Shown piece after piece: positions 32,122-40,841 of a stretch of DNA of 64,000 nucleotides. The notes under the pieces are model-generated. The model saw only the letters and a list, made by a program, of their open reading frames with translations. It did not search any database and was not told where the DNA came from. A program made the translations under genes and the position numbers. Source of the DNA: an uncultured Prevotella sp. (GTDB taxonomy: Bacteria; Bacteroidota; Bacteroidia; Bacteroidales; Bacteroidaceae); NCBI GenBank assembly GCA_900550365.1, contig URRR01000012.1, forward strand, positions 8,317 to 72,316, read 5' to 3'. Positions within the stretch are counted from its first letter, which is position 1. Each line of letters starts with the position of its first letter.

Positions 32122-34662
32122 TTAATTGAATATCAGTTCCTCTTTTTCGGGGTTCTTGTCTATTTTTATGACGTCTCCGGCATTAAGTTTGCCGTCAAGC
32201 AAAAGCTCACAGACTCCGTCTTCGATGTAATTCTGGATGGCACGCTTCAGCGGACGTGCGCCAAACTGTACGTCATAACCTTTCATTGCGACAAATTCCT
32301 TTGCCTTGTCAGATATGTCCAGTTTGTAGCCAAGCTCTTCAACCCGCTTGTTAAGACCTTTAAGCTCAAGGTCGATTATTTTCTTTATCGCCTCAAGGTC
32401 AAGCTGGTCAAAGGTTATGATTTCGTCAAGACGGTTCAGGAACTCTGGACTGAACTGTTTGCTGAGACTCTTCTGTATTATGCTGCGTGCATATTCCTTG
32501 TCGCTTTCGTCAAGGTTCGGACCGATGCTGCGGCCAGCAGTGAAGCCAACGCCACGGCCAAACTCCTTGAGCTGGCGTGTGCCCGCATTGCTGGTCATAA
32601 TGATTACCGTGTTACGGAAGTCTATCAGACGGCCGTTACCGTCAGTGAGACGGCCTTCGTCAAGCACCTGCAGCAACATATTGAACACGTTGCCGTGAGC
32701 CTTTTCGATTTCGTCAAGCAATACGATAGAGTAGGGGTGGCGGCGCACTTTCTCTGTCAGTTGCCCGCCTTCCTCATAACCTACGTATCCCGGAGGCGCT
32801 CCTACCAGACGTGAGGTGTTGAAGCTCTCGCTGTATTCACTCATGTCTATACGGATAAGGGCATCGCTGCTGCCGAACATACACTCTGCCAGTTTCTTGG
32901 CAAGATATGTCTTGCCGACACCGGTCGGGCCGAGGAACATGAAAGCACCTATCGGGTGGTTGGCCTCTTTCAGACCTACACGGTTACGCTGAATAGCCTT
33001 CACCATTTTCTCAATAGCTTTATCCTGGGCTATTACAGCACTTTTCAGCTCCTCACCCATGTTCTTCAGACGAGTGCCTTCGGCTTCGGCAATGCGCTGT
33101 ACGGGCACACCGGTTATCATTGAAACTACATCGGCCACGTCGCTTTCTGTTATGATGTCACGGTTGCCGATTTCGTTGTTTGTCCATTTGTTCTGCAGCT
33201 CCTGCAGCTCAGCCTCAAGTTCTACCTGCTTGTCGCGGTAACTTGCCGCCAGTTCAAAGTTCTGATTTCTTACTGCCGCCTGCTTTTTCTCCTTTATGTA
33301 GCTTATTTCTTTCTCTTTCTCGCTGATTTCCGGAGGCATCTGTGCGTGTTGGAGGTGAACGCGTGCGCCTACTTCGTCAAGAGCGTCAATGGCCTTGTCA
33401 GGGAACGCACGGTCAGTAACGTATCGGTCTGTCAGTTTGACACACGCCAAAATGGCATCATCTGAATATGACACATGGTGGTGGTGCTCATATCTGTCCT
33501 TGATGTTGTTAAGTATGGTAACGGTCTCCTCGGCCGTGGTAGGCTCTACCATAACCTTCTGGAAGCGACGTTCCAGTGCTCCGTCTTTTTCTATTGAATT
33601 GCGGTATTCGTCAAGAGTAGTTGCGCCGATGCACTGTATAGTGCCGCACGCCAGTGCCGGTTTCAGCATGTTGGCCGCATCCATTGAGCCGGGAGTAGAG
33701 CCTGCTCCTACAAGTGTGTGAATCTCATCGATGAAGATTATCACGTCAGGGTTCTGCTCAATCTCCTTTACGAGTGCACGGATACGTTCCTCAAACTGTC
33801 CGCGGTACTTTGTTCCTGCCACAATGGCAGCCATGTCAAGGTTGATGATTCTCTTGTTGAACAGTACCGGCGACGTGCGGTGAGTACAGATAAGCTTGGC
33901 CAGACCCTCAACGATGGCACTCTTTCCTACGCCCGGCTCGCCTATGAGCACGGGGTTGTTCTTCTTCCTTCGGCAAAGAATCTCGGTCACACGCTGAATC
34001 TCCCGCTCACGTCCTACCACGGGGTCGAGCTTGCCTTCGGCGGCGGCCTTGGTCAGGTCAGTGCCGAAGTTGTCCAGAACGGGAGTCTTGCCCGCCGGTC
34101 TGTGTACGCTCGTAGCCGTGCCTTGGGGGCGTGCCTTCTGCGAGTTTCCTCCGTTTATGCTCAGCATGCCGTCGTCTTCATCGTCTTCCTTGTCGGGCAT
34201 GTTTATGCCGTCACTGGTCTGTCCGGCCGTCTGCCGGAAGAATGACAGTGCGTATTCGTAATTCATGTTGTTAAATTCAAGTACTTCCTTGGCACCGTTG
34301 TCAACCTGGTCGTGCAGTATCGCGAGCAACAGGTGCTGTTCGTCTACCATCTGTCTGGCCTGGATGCGCGCCTCGAGGACAGCCAGCTTGAGTATGTTGC
34401 TGGCCTTTTCGTTAAGCACAAGCTCGTGTGTGCGTAGCGGCTGCGTTATGTCTTCTTCGCGCACTTTCTGCTCAAGCTCGTCTTTTATAGATTGAAAATT
34501 GATGTCTGATTTAACGAATAGTTCATGCACAGGGCCTGTCTTGTCGCGCAGGATGCCGAGCAACAGATGCTCCGGACCTACCGACCTGCTGGCAAGCCGT
34601 GCTGCCTCTTCGCGGCTGAAAGCCAGTATTTGTGATACTTTCGGTGAAAATTGACTGGTCAT
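32122..34662 (-). CDS. clpC: ATP-dependent Clp protease ATPase subunit ClpC
   Basis: ClpC unfolds proteins for ClpP. The 846 residues hold a double Clp N domain (FSPKVSQILAFSREEAARLA; residues 1-145), NBD1 with Walker A IGEPGVGKSAIVEGLAK near residue 235, a UVR-type helical segment (QAAVRNQNFELAASYRDKQ) near 440 and NBD2 with GPTGVGKTYLAKKLAE near 565. The UVR-type insert and the absence of the long ClpB coiled coil argue for ClpC over ClpB. clpP is not adjacent. The -7 element at 34769-34776 gives a leader of about 100 nt. It ends against the heptamer hairpin. Confidence 0.94.
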   Translation of the reverse strand: MTSQFSPKVSQILAFSREEAARLASRSVGPEHLLLGILRDKTGPVHELFVKSDINFQSIKDELEQKVREEDITQPLRTHELVLNEKASNILKLAVLEARIQARQMVDEQHLLLAILHDQVDNGAKEVLEFNNMNYEYALSFFRQTAGQTSDGINMPDKEDDEDDGMLSINGGNSQKARPQGTATSVHRPAGKTPVLDNFGTDLTKAAAEGKLDPVVGREREIQRVTEILCRRKKNNPVLIGEPGVGKSAIVEGLAKLICTHRTSPVLFNKRIINLDMAAIVAGTKYRGQFEERIRALVKEIEQNPDVIIFIDEIHTLVGAGSTPGSMDAANMLKPALACGTIQCIGATTLDEYRNSIEKDGALERRFQKVMVEPTTAEETVTILNNIKDRYEHHHHVSYSDDAILACVKLTDRYVTDRAFPDKAIDALDEVGARVHLQHAQMPPEISEKEKEISYIKEKKQAAVRNQNFELAASYRDKQVELEAELQELQNKWTNNEIGNRDIITESDVADVVSMITGVPVQRIAEAEGTRLKNMGEELKSAVIAQDKAIEKMVKAIQRNRVGLKEANHPIGAFMFLGPTGVGKTYLAKKLAECMFGSSDALIRIDMSEYSESFNTSRLVGAPPGYVGYEEGGQLTEKVRRHPYSIVLLDEIEKAHGNVFNMLLQVLDEGRLTDGNGRLIDFRNTVIIMTSNAGTRQLKEFGRGVGFTAGRSIGPNLDESDKEYARSIIQKSLSKQFSPEFLNRLDEIITFDQLDLEAIKKIIDLELKGLNKRVEELGYKLDISDKAKEFVAMKGYDVQFGARPLKRAIQNYIEDGVCELLLDGKLNAGDVIKIDKNPEKEELIFN

Positions 34663-34768
34663 GTAACTCTCCTGTTTTTATCTTTTTACTATGTATCGTG
34701 CAGCCTTGAAGTCTGATGCGGTGGCCGTGCCGTAACGCGGTACGCCGCATATATCTGCTTCTCGTGTG

Positions 34769-34776
34769 CAAAGATA
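34769..34776 (-). promoter_or_regulatory. -7 element for clpC
   Basis: The minus strand reads TATCTTTG. A TTTG (34796-34793) lies 16 bp upstream, closer than ideal. Confidence 0.65.
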
Positions 34777-35100
34777 CGCATTTTATTTTATACAAATATT
34801 GTGCCAATCATTTTTATTGGCTATTTTTAATAATTCGGTAAAAGCGCTGACGCATGCGGTCTAAAGTCCGGAGCATGTATGTCTTGCGGTATATGGTTTG
34901 CCATGATGTTAAGTGTCTTGCTTTTTCCGTTGTCATTTTGTCACCCGTCTTGTGTACGCCAAATTGGTTGAAATAGACAATTAGACTGTTGCTTGACTGC
35001 TTGTTGTGGGGTAAAAACGGTCGCGTTTTGTCCTGTTTTGCCTCTTTCGGCGCCGGCTTTGCAGGCTTTTTGCGATGTGGCAGGCGGCTTCCGGCATTGC

Positions 35101-35159
35101 TGTTAACGGTCAATGCAGGCCTTAAAGGCCGTCTTTTATGCTCTGGTTGACGGTCTTTC
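35101..35159. repeat. 22-bp phased repeat cluster, 3 units
   Basis: Cores at 35101 (TGTTAACGGTCAATG), 35123 (TAAAGGCCGTCTTTT) and 35145 (GGTTGACGGTCTTTC), spacers CAGGCCT and ATGCTCT. It lies between divergent promoters. Confidence 0.85.
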
Positions 35160-35463
35160 GCTGTCTTGTCGGCTCTTGTTTGCTGCACATATTGTGCTTC
35201 GTGTCTGTATGTTGTTGAGCCTCATGTTGTTACAGTTGCACACCTGTATTTGCCGTATTTTTGCCGACAGTTAAGTTTTTCAGAAATAACGCCGTTCTGG
35301 AGCGTCTCGAAAAATCAGAAAGTAAGCATTCGCAGGTATCTTGAAACAATATGACAAAACGGCTGTGTAGCTGTATTGTTTTCACTTCCGGATGCGTATT
35401 CAAAATACATCTTCATGTATATCAAGAAAACGGGAGTTTTATAAATTTTTTTATAAAGCACTT

Positions 35464-35493
35464 TTTGTTTTGTAAGAAAAATTCGTATCTTTG
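35464..35493 (+). promoter_or_regulatory. Promoter of glgA-glgP
   Basis: TTTG at 35464-35467, 18 bp, then TATCTTTG at 35486-35493. The start near 35499 gives a leader of about 21 nt. Confidence 0.75.
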
Positions 35494-35519
35494 CACGCAT
35501 TATTTTAAGATACAATACG

Positions 35520-37184
35520 ATGGCAACAGGATTTTTATCGCCCGACTATATTTTTGAATCAAGTTGGGAGGTTTGCAATAAAGTAGGAGGTATATATACG
35601 GTCCTTTCGACAAGGGCTAAAACGTTGCAAACCGTATTGAAAGACAAAATCATTTTCATAGGCCCAGACGTATTTAAGGGCGACAATCCATATTTTAAAG
35701 AGGATGATAAGCTGTTCAGCGACTGGGCAGCCAAGGCAAAGAAAGAGGGACTTACGGTCAAGATCGGACGCTGGACTGTGCCCGGAGAGCCTGTGGCCGT
35801 ACTCGTGGACTTCAACCGTTATTATGAGGAGAAAAACGAGATATACACCCGCTTGTGGGAACTTTACGGCGTAGACAGTCTGCATGCTTATGGTGACTAT
35901 GACGAGGCCTCGATGTTCTCATATGCTGCCGCTAAGGTAGTGGAGAGCTTTTACGGCTTCTATCTTGACGATACGAAGAAGGTTATATATCACGGCAATG
36001 AGTGGATGACCGGTCTCGGCCTTCTTTACATCAACCACAAGCTGCCCCAGATAGCCACACTTTTCACGACGCACGCTACGAGCATAGGCCGCAGTATAGC
36101 AGGAAACAACAAGCCGCTGTATGACTATCTTTTTGCTTACAACGGCGACCAGATGGCCGGTGAGCTTAACATGCAGAGCAAACACTCGATTGAAAAGCAG
36201 ACGGCTAAGTATGTTGACTGTTTTACAACGGTAAGTGAGATAACTGCAAACGAATGTAAGGAGCTGCTTGACAAACCTGTCGACTTTGTTCTTCCTAACG
36301 GTTTTGAGAACGATTTTGTACCCAAAGGCGCTCAGTTTACACGTAAGCGCAAGGCTGCCCGCAAGCGTATCTTCGACGTGGCAAATGCCTTGCTCGGCGT
36401 GGAAATGGACGATGAGAACACACTTATCGTTTCAACCAGCGGCCGTTATGAGTTCCGCAATAAAGGAGTTGATGTGTATATTGAGGCAATGAACCGCCTT
36501 TTGCGTGACAACCGTTTGTCAAAGACGGTACTGGCGTTTATTGAAGTGCCGGGCTGGGTCGGTGAGCCACGTCAGGATTTGATTGACCGTGTCAAGTCAG
36601 GACAGAAGTATGACACGCCGCTGCACGTCCCGATGATTACCCACTGGCTTCACAACATGAGCCATGACAACGTGCTCGACATGATGAAATATCTCGATAT
36701 GCAGAACCGTAAGGACGATAAGGTCAAGCTGATATTCCTGCCTTGCTATCTTAACGGTGAGGACGGAGTGTTCAACATGAAGTATTATGACCTTGTACTC
36801 GGCAACGATCTCTGCATATATCCGTCTTATTATGAACCGTGGGGCTATACTCCGCTTGAGGCAATAGCCTTTAAGGTGCCCTGCATTACGTCTGATCTGG
36901 CCGGCTTCGGTCTGTGGGTCAATTCGGAGCTTGGACGCTATGGCGAGATAAGTGACGGCGTAAAGGTTATCCACCGCACAGACTATAACTACTCTGAAGT
37001 GGCTGACAAGATAAAGGATACTGTGGCTGAATTTTCTAATTATACCCCGGCAGAGGTGAAGAAGTCACGTGATAATGCCGATAAACTGTCGCGAAAAGCC
37101 CTCTGGAGTAACTTTATAAAATATTATTATCAGGCTTATGACTTTGCCTTGAGGAAGGCTGAAGAAAGGAAAAAGTCATTGTGA
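35520..37184 (+). CDS. glgA: Glycogen synthase, GT3 type
   Basis: The 554-residue protein resembles the eukaryote-like GT3 glycogen synthases and not the bacterial ADP-glucose GT5 enzyme. The N-terminus YIFESSWEVCNKVGGIYTVL is characteristic, followed by KVIYHGNEWMTGLGLLY, TTHATSIGRSIAG, FTTVSEITANE and VLPNGFENDF. The nucleotide-sugar site is LCIYPSYYEPWGYTPLEA near residue 430, with the two Glu of the retaining GT-B fold. The glucose donor (UDP- or ADP-) cannot be read from this. The phosphorylase follows 119 bp later across a heptamer hairpin, pairing synthesis with breakdown. No branching enzyme is seen nearby. Confidence 0.92.
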   Translation: MATGFLSPDYIFESSWEVCNKVGGIYTVLSTRAKTLQTVLKDKIIFIGPDVFKGDNPYFKEDDKLFSDWAAKAKKEGLTVKIGRWTVPGEPVAVLVDFNRYYEEKNEIYTRLWELYGVDSLHAYGDYDEASMFSYAAAKVVESFYGFYLDDTKKVIYHGNEWMTGLGLLYINHKLPQIATLFTTHATSIGRSIAGNNKPLYDYLFAYNGDQMAGELNMQSKHSIEKQTAKYVDCFTTVSEITANECKELLDKPVDFVLPNGFENDFVPKGAQFTRKRKAARKRIFDVANALLGVEMDDENTLIVSTSGRYEFRNKGVDVYIEAMNRLLRDNRLSKTVLAFIEVPGWVGEPRQDLIDRVKSGQKYDTPLHVPMITHWLHNMSHDNVLDMMKYLDMQNRKDDKVKLIFLPCYLNGEDGVFNMKYYDLVLGNDLCIYPSYYEPWGYTPLEAIAFKVPCITSDLAGFGLWVNSELGRYGEISDGVKVIHRTDYNYSEVADKIKDTVAEFSNYTPAEVKKSRDNADKLSRKALWSNFIKYYYQAYDFALRKAEERKKSL

Positions 37185-37185
37185 G

Positions 37186-37268
37186 ATTGGGAGTTAGGAA
37201 TTAAGAAAATCGCAGGATGTCTTTAAGAAGGGGAATGCTGTCTTAATTCTTAACTCTTAATCCTTAAT
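37186..37268. repeat. Second heptamer inverted repeat, between glgA and glgP
   Basis: Left heptamers ATTGGGA, GTTAGGA, ATTAAGA (37186-37206) oppose TCTTAAT, TCTTAAC, TCTTAAT, CCTTAAT (37241-37268). The best stem, 37191-37206 with 37241-37256, matches at 15 of 16 positions. It is a decayed copy of the family at 32041-32121. Between two genes of one direction it could attenuate or stabilise the transcript. Confidence 0.85.
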
Positions 37269-37302
37269 AAAATATGAACATTTATTGAACTTAAAATAGA
37301 TT

Positions 37303-39858
37303 ATGAAGATTAAAGCTGATTATGTCAATGCCCCTCAATGGAAGGAGCTGACCGTGAAATCAAGATTGCCGGAACAACTGAAATGTTTGGACGAGCTTGC
37401 ACATAATATGTGGTGGGCTTGGAACTACGAGGCAAGAGATTTATGGAGAAGCCTTGACGAGCAACTCTACGAGGAAGTAGGACACAATCCCGTTTTGTTG
37501 CTTGAGCGTCTCAGCTATGACCGCAAGGAAGAGATTGTTCACGACAAGGCCATAATGAAGAGAGTCAAAGATGTTTACAGAATGTTCCGTAAATATATGG
37601 ATGTTAAGCCTGACAGCAAGCGTCCTTCTGTGGCTTACTTCAGTATGGAGTACGGTCTTAACCAGGTACTGAAGATATATTCAGGCGGTCTGGGTATGCT
37701 GGCCGGCGATTATCTTAAGGAAGCGTCAGACAGCAACGTAGATATGTGTGCCGTTGGTTTCCTTTACAGGTACGGATATTTCAAGCAGTCGCTGAGCATG
37801 GACGGCCAGCAGATAGCCAACTATGAGGCTCAGAACTTCAACTCGCTGCCTATCGAACGCCAGCTTGACGCTGATGGTAATCCTCTCGTTGTAGATGTTC
37901 CTTACGTTAACTATCTTGTTCACGCATATGTATGGCGTGTGAATGTAGGCCGTATCTCGTTGTATTTGCTCGATACGGACAACGAGATGAACTCTGACTT
38001 CGATAAACCCATCACTCACTCTCTTTACGGCGGTGACTGGGAGAACCGTCTGAAACAGGAAATCCTTCTCGGTATCGGCGGTATCCTTACACTGAAGAGA
38101 CTCGGAATAAAGAAAGATGTTTACCACTGCAATGAGGGACATGCCGCTCTCTGTAATCTGCAGCGCCTCTGTGACTATGTTCAGGGCGGACTGACGTTCA
38201 ATCAGGCGCTTGAGCTTGTACGCGCATCTTCTCTTTATACAGTGCACACTCCGGTTCCTGCCGGCCACGACTATTTCGATGAAGGTCTCTTCGGAAAATA
38301 CATGGGTGGTTATCCTTCAATTCTCGGTATCAGTTGGGATGAGTTTATCGGCATGGGCCGTACTAATCCTGATGACCACAACGAGAAGTTCTGTATGTCA
38401 ACATTTGCATGCAACACCTGCCAGGAAGTTAACGGCGTGAGCAAGCTGCACGGCTGGGTTAGCCAGAAGATGTTCTCTGGCATATGGAAAGGTTATTATC
38501 CTGAGGAAAACCATGTAGGATATGTTACCAACGGTGTGCACTTCCCGACATGGGCAGCAACAGAGTGGCGTAAGCTCTACGCGCAGTATTTCGACGAGTC
38601 GTTCATGAGCGACCAGAGCAATGAAAACATCTGGCACGCAATCTATAACGTGCCTGACGACATAATCTGGGATACCCGTATGGGCTTGAAGAAGAAGCTG
38701 ACTGACTATATCCGCGTTAAGTTCCGCGAGACATGGCTGAAGAACCAGGGTGACCCTGCACGTGTAGTCTCTCTCTTGGAGAAGATTAATCCTAATGCGC
38801 TAATGATTGGTTTCTGCCGTCGTTTCGCTACTTACAAGCGTGCTCATCTGCTCTTCACCGACCTTGACCGTCTTTCAAAGATAGTCAATGATCCCCAGCA
38901 TCCGGTGCAGTTCCTCTTCGCAGGTAAGGCTCACCCTGCTGACGGAGCCGGCCAGGGGCTGATAAAGAAGATATTTGAAATAAGCCAGCGCCCTGAGTTC
39001 CTTGGCAAGATTATCTTCCTTGAGGACTATGACATGCAGCTCGCACGCCGCCTCGTTTCAGGTGTTGATATCTGGATGAATACCCCGACACGTCCTCTTG
39101 AGGCATCAGGTACATCAGGTGAGAAGGCTGAAATGAACGGTGTGGTCAACCTCTCAGTGCTCGACGGATGGTGGCTTGAGGGCTATCGTGAGGGCGCAGG
39201 CTGGGCTTTGACCGAGAAGCGTACTTATAAGAACCAGGGATATCAGGACCAGCTGGATGCCGCTACTATCTACGGCCTTCTTGAAAATGAGATTATACCT
39301 TTATATTATAATAAGAACGAGAAGGGCTACAGCGAGGGCTGGATTCAGGTAATCAAGAATTCTATTGCCAAGATTGCTCCTCATTACACAATGAAGCGTC
39401 AGCTTGACGATTATTACAGCAAGTTCTACACCAAAGAGGCTCTCCGCTTCAAGAAGCTTTCTGCCAATGATAACAGACTGGCAAAGGATATCGCTCAGTG
39501 GAAGGAAGCTGTGGCAGAGCGTTGGGATTCGATAACTGTCGTCTCAAAGGAAACAACCATGCCTTCTTCAGGAATGGAGACAGGAGTTGAATATAAGATT
39601 AAGATTGTTGTTGACGAGCAGGGGCTCAACGACGCTATCGGTCTTGAGTTCGTGTCAGTTACTACAGACAAGAACGGCGAGGAGAGAATCTCAAATGTAT
39701 TCCCCTTCAAGCTTATAGGCAATGAAGGCAATCTTTATACATTCGAGGCTGTGGTTGAGGCTTCAGAGGCCGGAACTTACAAGACCGGTATCAGAATGTA
39801 TCCTAAGAATGAGAATCTGCCTCATCGCCAGGACTTCTGCTACGTTAAGTGGATTTAA
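37303..39858 (+). CDS. glgP: Alpha-glucan phosphorylase, GT35
   Basis: This enzyme releases glucose 1-phosphate from glycogen or malto-oligosaccharides using PLP. The 851-residue protein has the N-terminal DUF3417 region (LAHNMWWAWNYEARDLW near residue 32), then the catalytic phosphorylase fold: VAYFSMEYGLNQVLKIYSGG (starting at VAYFSMEYGLN), CNEGHAALCNLQRL, TVHTPVPAGHDYFDEG, and the PLP-site EASGTSGEKAEMNGV near residue 605. The C-terminal 110 residues (SGMETGVEYKIKIVVDEQG) are a beta-sandwich typical of this short GT35 subgroup. A terminator-like hairpin lies 62 nt past the stop. Confidence 0.94.
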   Translation: MKIKADYVNAPQWKELTVKSRLPEQLKCLDELAHNMWWAWNYEARDLWRSLDEQLYEEVGHNPVLLLERLSYDRKEEIVHDKAIMKRVKDVYRMFRKYMDVKPDSKRPSVAYFSMEYGLNQVLKIYSGGLGMLAGDYLKEASDSNVDMCAVGFLYRYGYFKQSLSMDGQQIANYEAQNFNSLPIERQLDADGNPLVVDVPYVNYLVHAYVWRVNVGRISLYLLDTDNEMNSDFDKPITHSLYGGDWENRLKQEILLGIGGILTLKRLGIKKDVYHCNEGHAALCNLQRLCDYVQGGLTFNQALELVRASSLYTVHTPVPAGHDYFDEGLFGKYMGGYPSILGISWDEFIGMGRTNPDDHNEKFCMSTFACNTCQEVNGVSKLHGWVSQKMFSGIWKGYYPEENHVGYVTNGVHFPTWAATEWRKLYAQYFDESFMSDQSNENIWHAIYNVPDDIIWDTRMGLKKKLTDYIRVKFRETWLKNQGDPARVVSLLEKINPNALMIGFCRRFATYKRAHLLFTDLDRLSKIVNDPQHPVQFLFAGKAHPADGAGQGLIKKIFEISQRPEFLGKIIFLEDYDMQLARRLVSGVDIWMNTPTRPLEASGTSGEKAEMNGVVNLSVLDGWWLEGYREGAGWALTEKRTYKNQGYQDQLDAATIYGLLENEIIPLYYNKNEKGYSEGWIQVIKNSIAKIAPHYTMKRQLDDYYSKFYTKEALRFKKLSANDNRLAKDIAQWKEAVAERWDSITVVSKETTMPSSGMETGVEYKIKIVVDEQGLNDAIGLEFVSVTTDKNGEERISNVFPFKLIGNEGNLYTFEAVVEASEAGTYKTGIRMYPKNENLPHRQDFCYVKWI

Positions 39859-39919
39859 TGACAATAGGCATTAACCGTTTAAGATGTGTCTTATACTCTT
39901 GAATGGTATATCACTTCTT

Positions 39920-39959
39920 ATGCGTCATGTGAATTAGTTTGTTCACGTGACGCATTTTT
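39920..39959 (+). terminator. Terminator of glgP
   Basis: ATGCGTCATGTGAA (39920-39933) pairs with TTCACGTGACGCAT (39942-39955) at 13 of 14 positions with a G-T wobble, followed by TTTT. Confidence 0.83.
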
Positions 39960-40074
39960 GTATCTCAGTTGCCTTTCTTTGTTTCTTGCTTATGTTTAAT
40001 GAGGCAAGTCTCTTTTCGTAATAATTGTTAAATTAACGTTCGGCTGCCACAAATAATGCTTTTAAGCTAATTGT

Positions 40075-40155
40075 AAAAGGCCGTGTTTTGTCAATCAAAA
40101 GGCCGTCAATCGGATTGTAAAAGACGGCCTTTCACAACCCGATTGACCGTCTTTT
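40075..40155. repeat. 22-bp phased repeat cluster, 4 units
   Basis: Cores at 40075 (AAAAGGCCGTGTTTT), 40097 (AAAAGGCCGTCAATC), 40119 (AAAAGACGGCCTTTC) and 40141 (GATTGACCGTCTTTT), spacers GTCAATC, GGATTGT, ACAACCC. Bases 40105-40123 pair with 40129-40147 at about 17 of 19 positions, with G-T at the rest, so a hairpin spanning two and a half units is possible. Confidence 0.93.
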
Positions 40156-40227
40156 GGTCTGAAAACTACCGTTTGAAGCACAAAAAGAGGGAAAAATGCA
40201 GTTTTCTGAAAAATATCTTTGAAAATG

Positions 40228-40259
40228 TTTGGAGGTATGAGAAAGAATGCTTACCTTTG
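40228..40259 (+). promoter_or_regulatory. Promoter of the tRNA-Ser/tRNA-Glu unit
   Basis: TTTG at 40228-40231, 20 bp, then TACCTTTG at 40252-40259. A start near 40265 places it about 39 nt before the tRNA-Ser 5' end. Confidence 0.82.
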
Positions 40260-40303
40260 CAACCGCATTTGAGCGATAATGCTTCGGTACAATAAACCGG
40301 AAA

Positions 40304-40391
40304 GGAAGTTTGGGTGAGTGGCTGAAACCAGCAGTTTGCTAAACTGCCGTGCGAGTTTATCGTACCGGGGGTTCGAATCCCCCAGCTTCCG
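40304..40391 (+). tRNA. tRNA-Ser (anticodon GCT)
   Basis: The acceptor arm GGAAGTT (40304-40310) pairs with AGCTTCC (40384-40390). The anticodon stem GCAGT/ACTGC encloses the loop TTGCTAA with GCT at 40338-40340. A long variable arm (around CGTGCGAGTTTATCGTAC) marks a class II tRNA. The T arm is GGGGGTTCGAATCCCCC. It reads AGC and AGU. No CCA is encoded. Confidence 0.96.
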
Positions 40392-40423
40392 CTGTGGTGT
40401 TGGGAAATTTGAACATCTGATAT

Positions 40424-40495
40424 GGTGGATTCATCTAATGGTTAGGATACAAGATTCTCAATCTTGGCATAGGGGTTCGATTCCCCTATCCACTA
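40424..40495 (+). tRNA. tRNA-Glu (anticodon CTC)
   Basis: The acceptor arm GGTGGAT (40424-40430) pairs with ATCCACT (40488-40494) with a G-T pair at the end. The anticodon stem CAAGA/TCTTG encloses TTCTCAA with CTC at 40457-40459. The D-arm resembles tRNA-Glu and the T arm is AGGGGTTCGATTCCCCT. It would read GAG only. It is co-transcribed with tRNA-Ser, 32 bp downstream. Confidence 0.92.
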
Positions 40496-40841
40496 CAAGA
40501 AGAAGTCATGAAATGATAAGTTTCATGACTTCTTTTTTATTTTGTATTTTCAGTTGTGAAAGATGCTTCCAGAGAATATGCTTACGGGCCGATAGCTATA
40601 TGGATTACCATATAACAGGTATGTGTGTGGGTTGACATGACCCTTGAATAATGGCCTCTGTCTGAATGTTTAAGCAAGATTTATGATTGAAAATAATATG
40701 AACCGGTATAAAACAAAAATTGATTGTCTCACGACAACCAATCTTTTATTAACCTTAATAATCTAATACCATGAAAAACACAGTGCAAAGGTATGGATTA
40801 TTTTTAATCTGACAAAATATTCATAAGAAAAAGTCTGTTTC
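40496..40841. other. Intergenic region after the tRNAs
   Basis: Apart from the tRNA terminator it holds, at 40716-40743, a small TTGTC/GACAA hairpin followed on the minus strand by TCAATTTTTGTTTT, a possible weak terminator for the DUF3256 transcript. At 40748-40783 there is a plus-strand sequence, TTAACCTTAATAATCTAATACCATGAAAAAC in effect, resembling a Bacteroidales gene leader, but the frame closes after 13 codons. Confidence 0.55.
40501..40538 (+). terminator. Terminator of the tRNA unit
   Basis: AGAAGTCATGAAA (40501-40513) is the exact complement of 40521-40533 around a 7-nt loop, followed by a run of T. Confidence 0.93.

Larger units (their letters stand above)
34663..35519. other. Divergent intergenic region between clpC and glgA
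   Basis: This 857-bp gap holds the clpC -7 element (34769-34776), a 22-bp repeat cluster (35101-35159) and the glgA promoter (35464-35493). Around 35013-35095 there are further degenerate, GC-richer stretches such as AACGGTCGCGTTTT that may be decayed repeat units. The longest frame in it is biased by these repeats and is not convincing. Confidence 0.7.
39859..40303. other. Intergenic region between glgP and tRNA-Ser
   Basis: It holds the glgP terminator (39920-39959), a 22-bp repeat cluster (40075-40155) and the tRNA promoter (40228-40259). No convincing gene is present. Confidence 0.75.

Noticed and set aside
34814..35188. 124-codon minus-strand frame between clpC and glgA
   Set aside because: It runs across the 22-bp repeat cluster, its composition is Lys/Arg/Gln/Pro-rich without motifs, and no promoter element precedes it. 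Such a frame arises easily from the repeat sequence.
40075..40155. Repeat-spacer arrays that could suggest CRISPR
   Set aside because: Cores are 15 nt, diverged and near-palindromic; spacers are 7 nt and mutually complementary. CRISPR repeats are longer and nearly identical with spacers near 30 nt, and no cas genes are present.
40083..40295. 70-codon frame upstream of tRNA-Ser
   Set aside because: It begins within the repeat cluster and covers the tRNA promoter; no protein-like features are seen.
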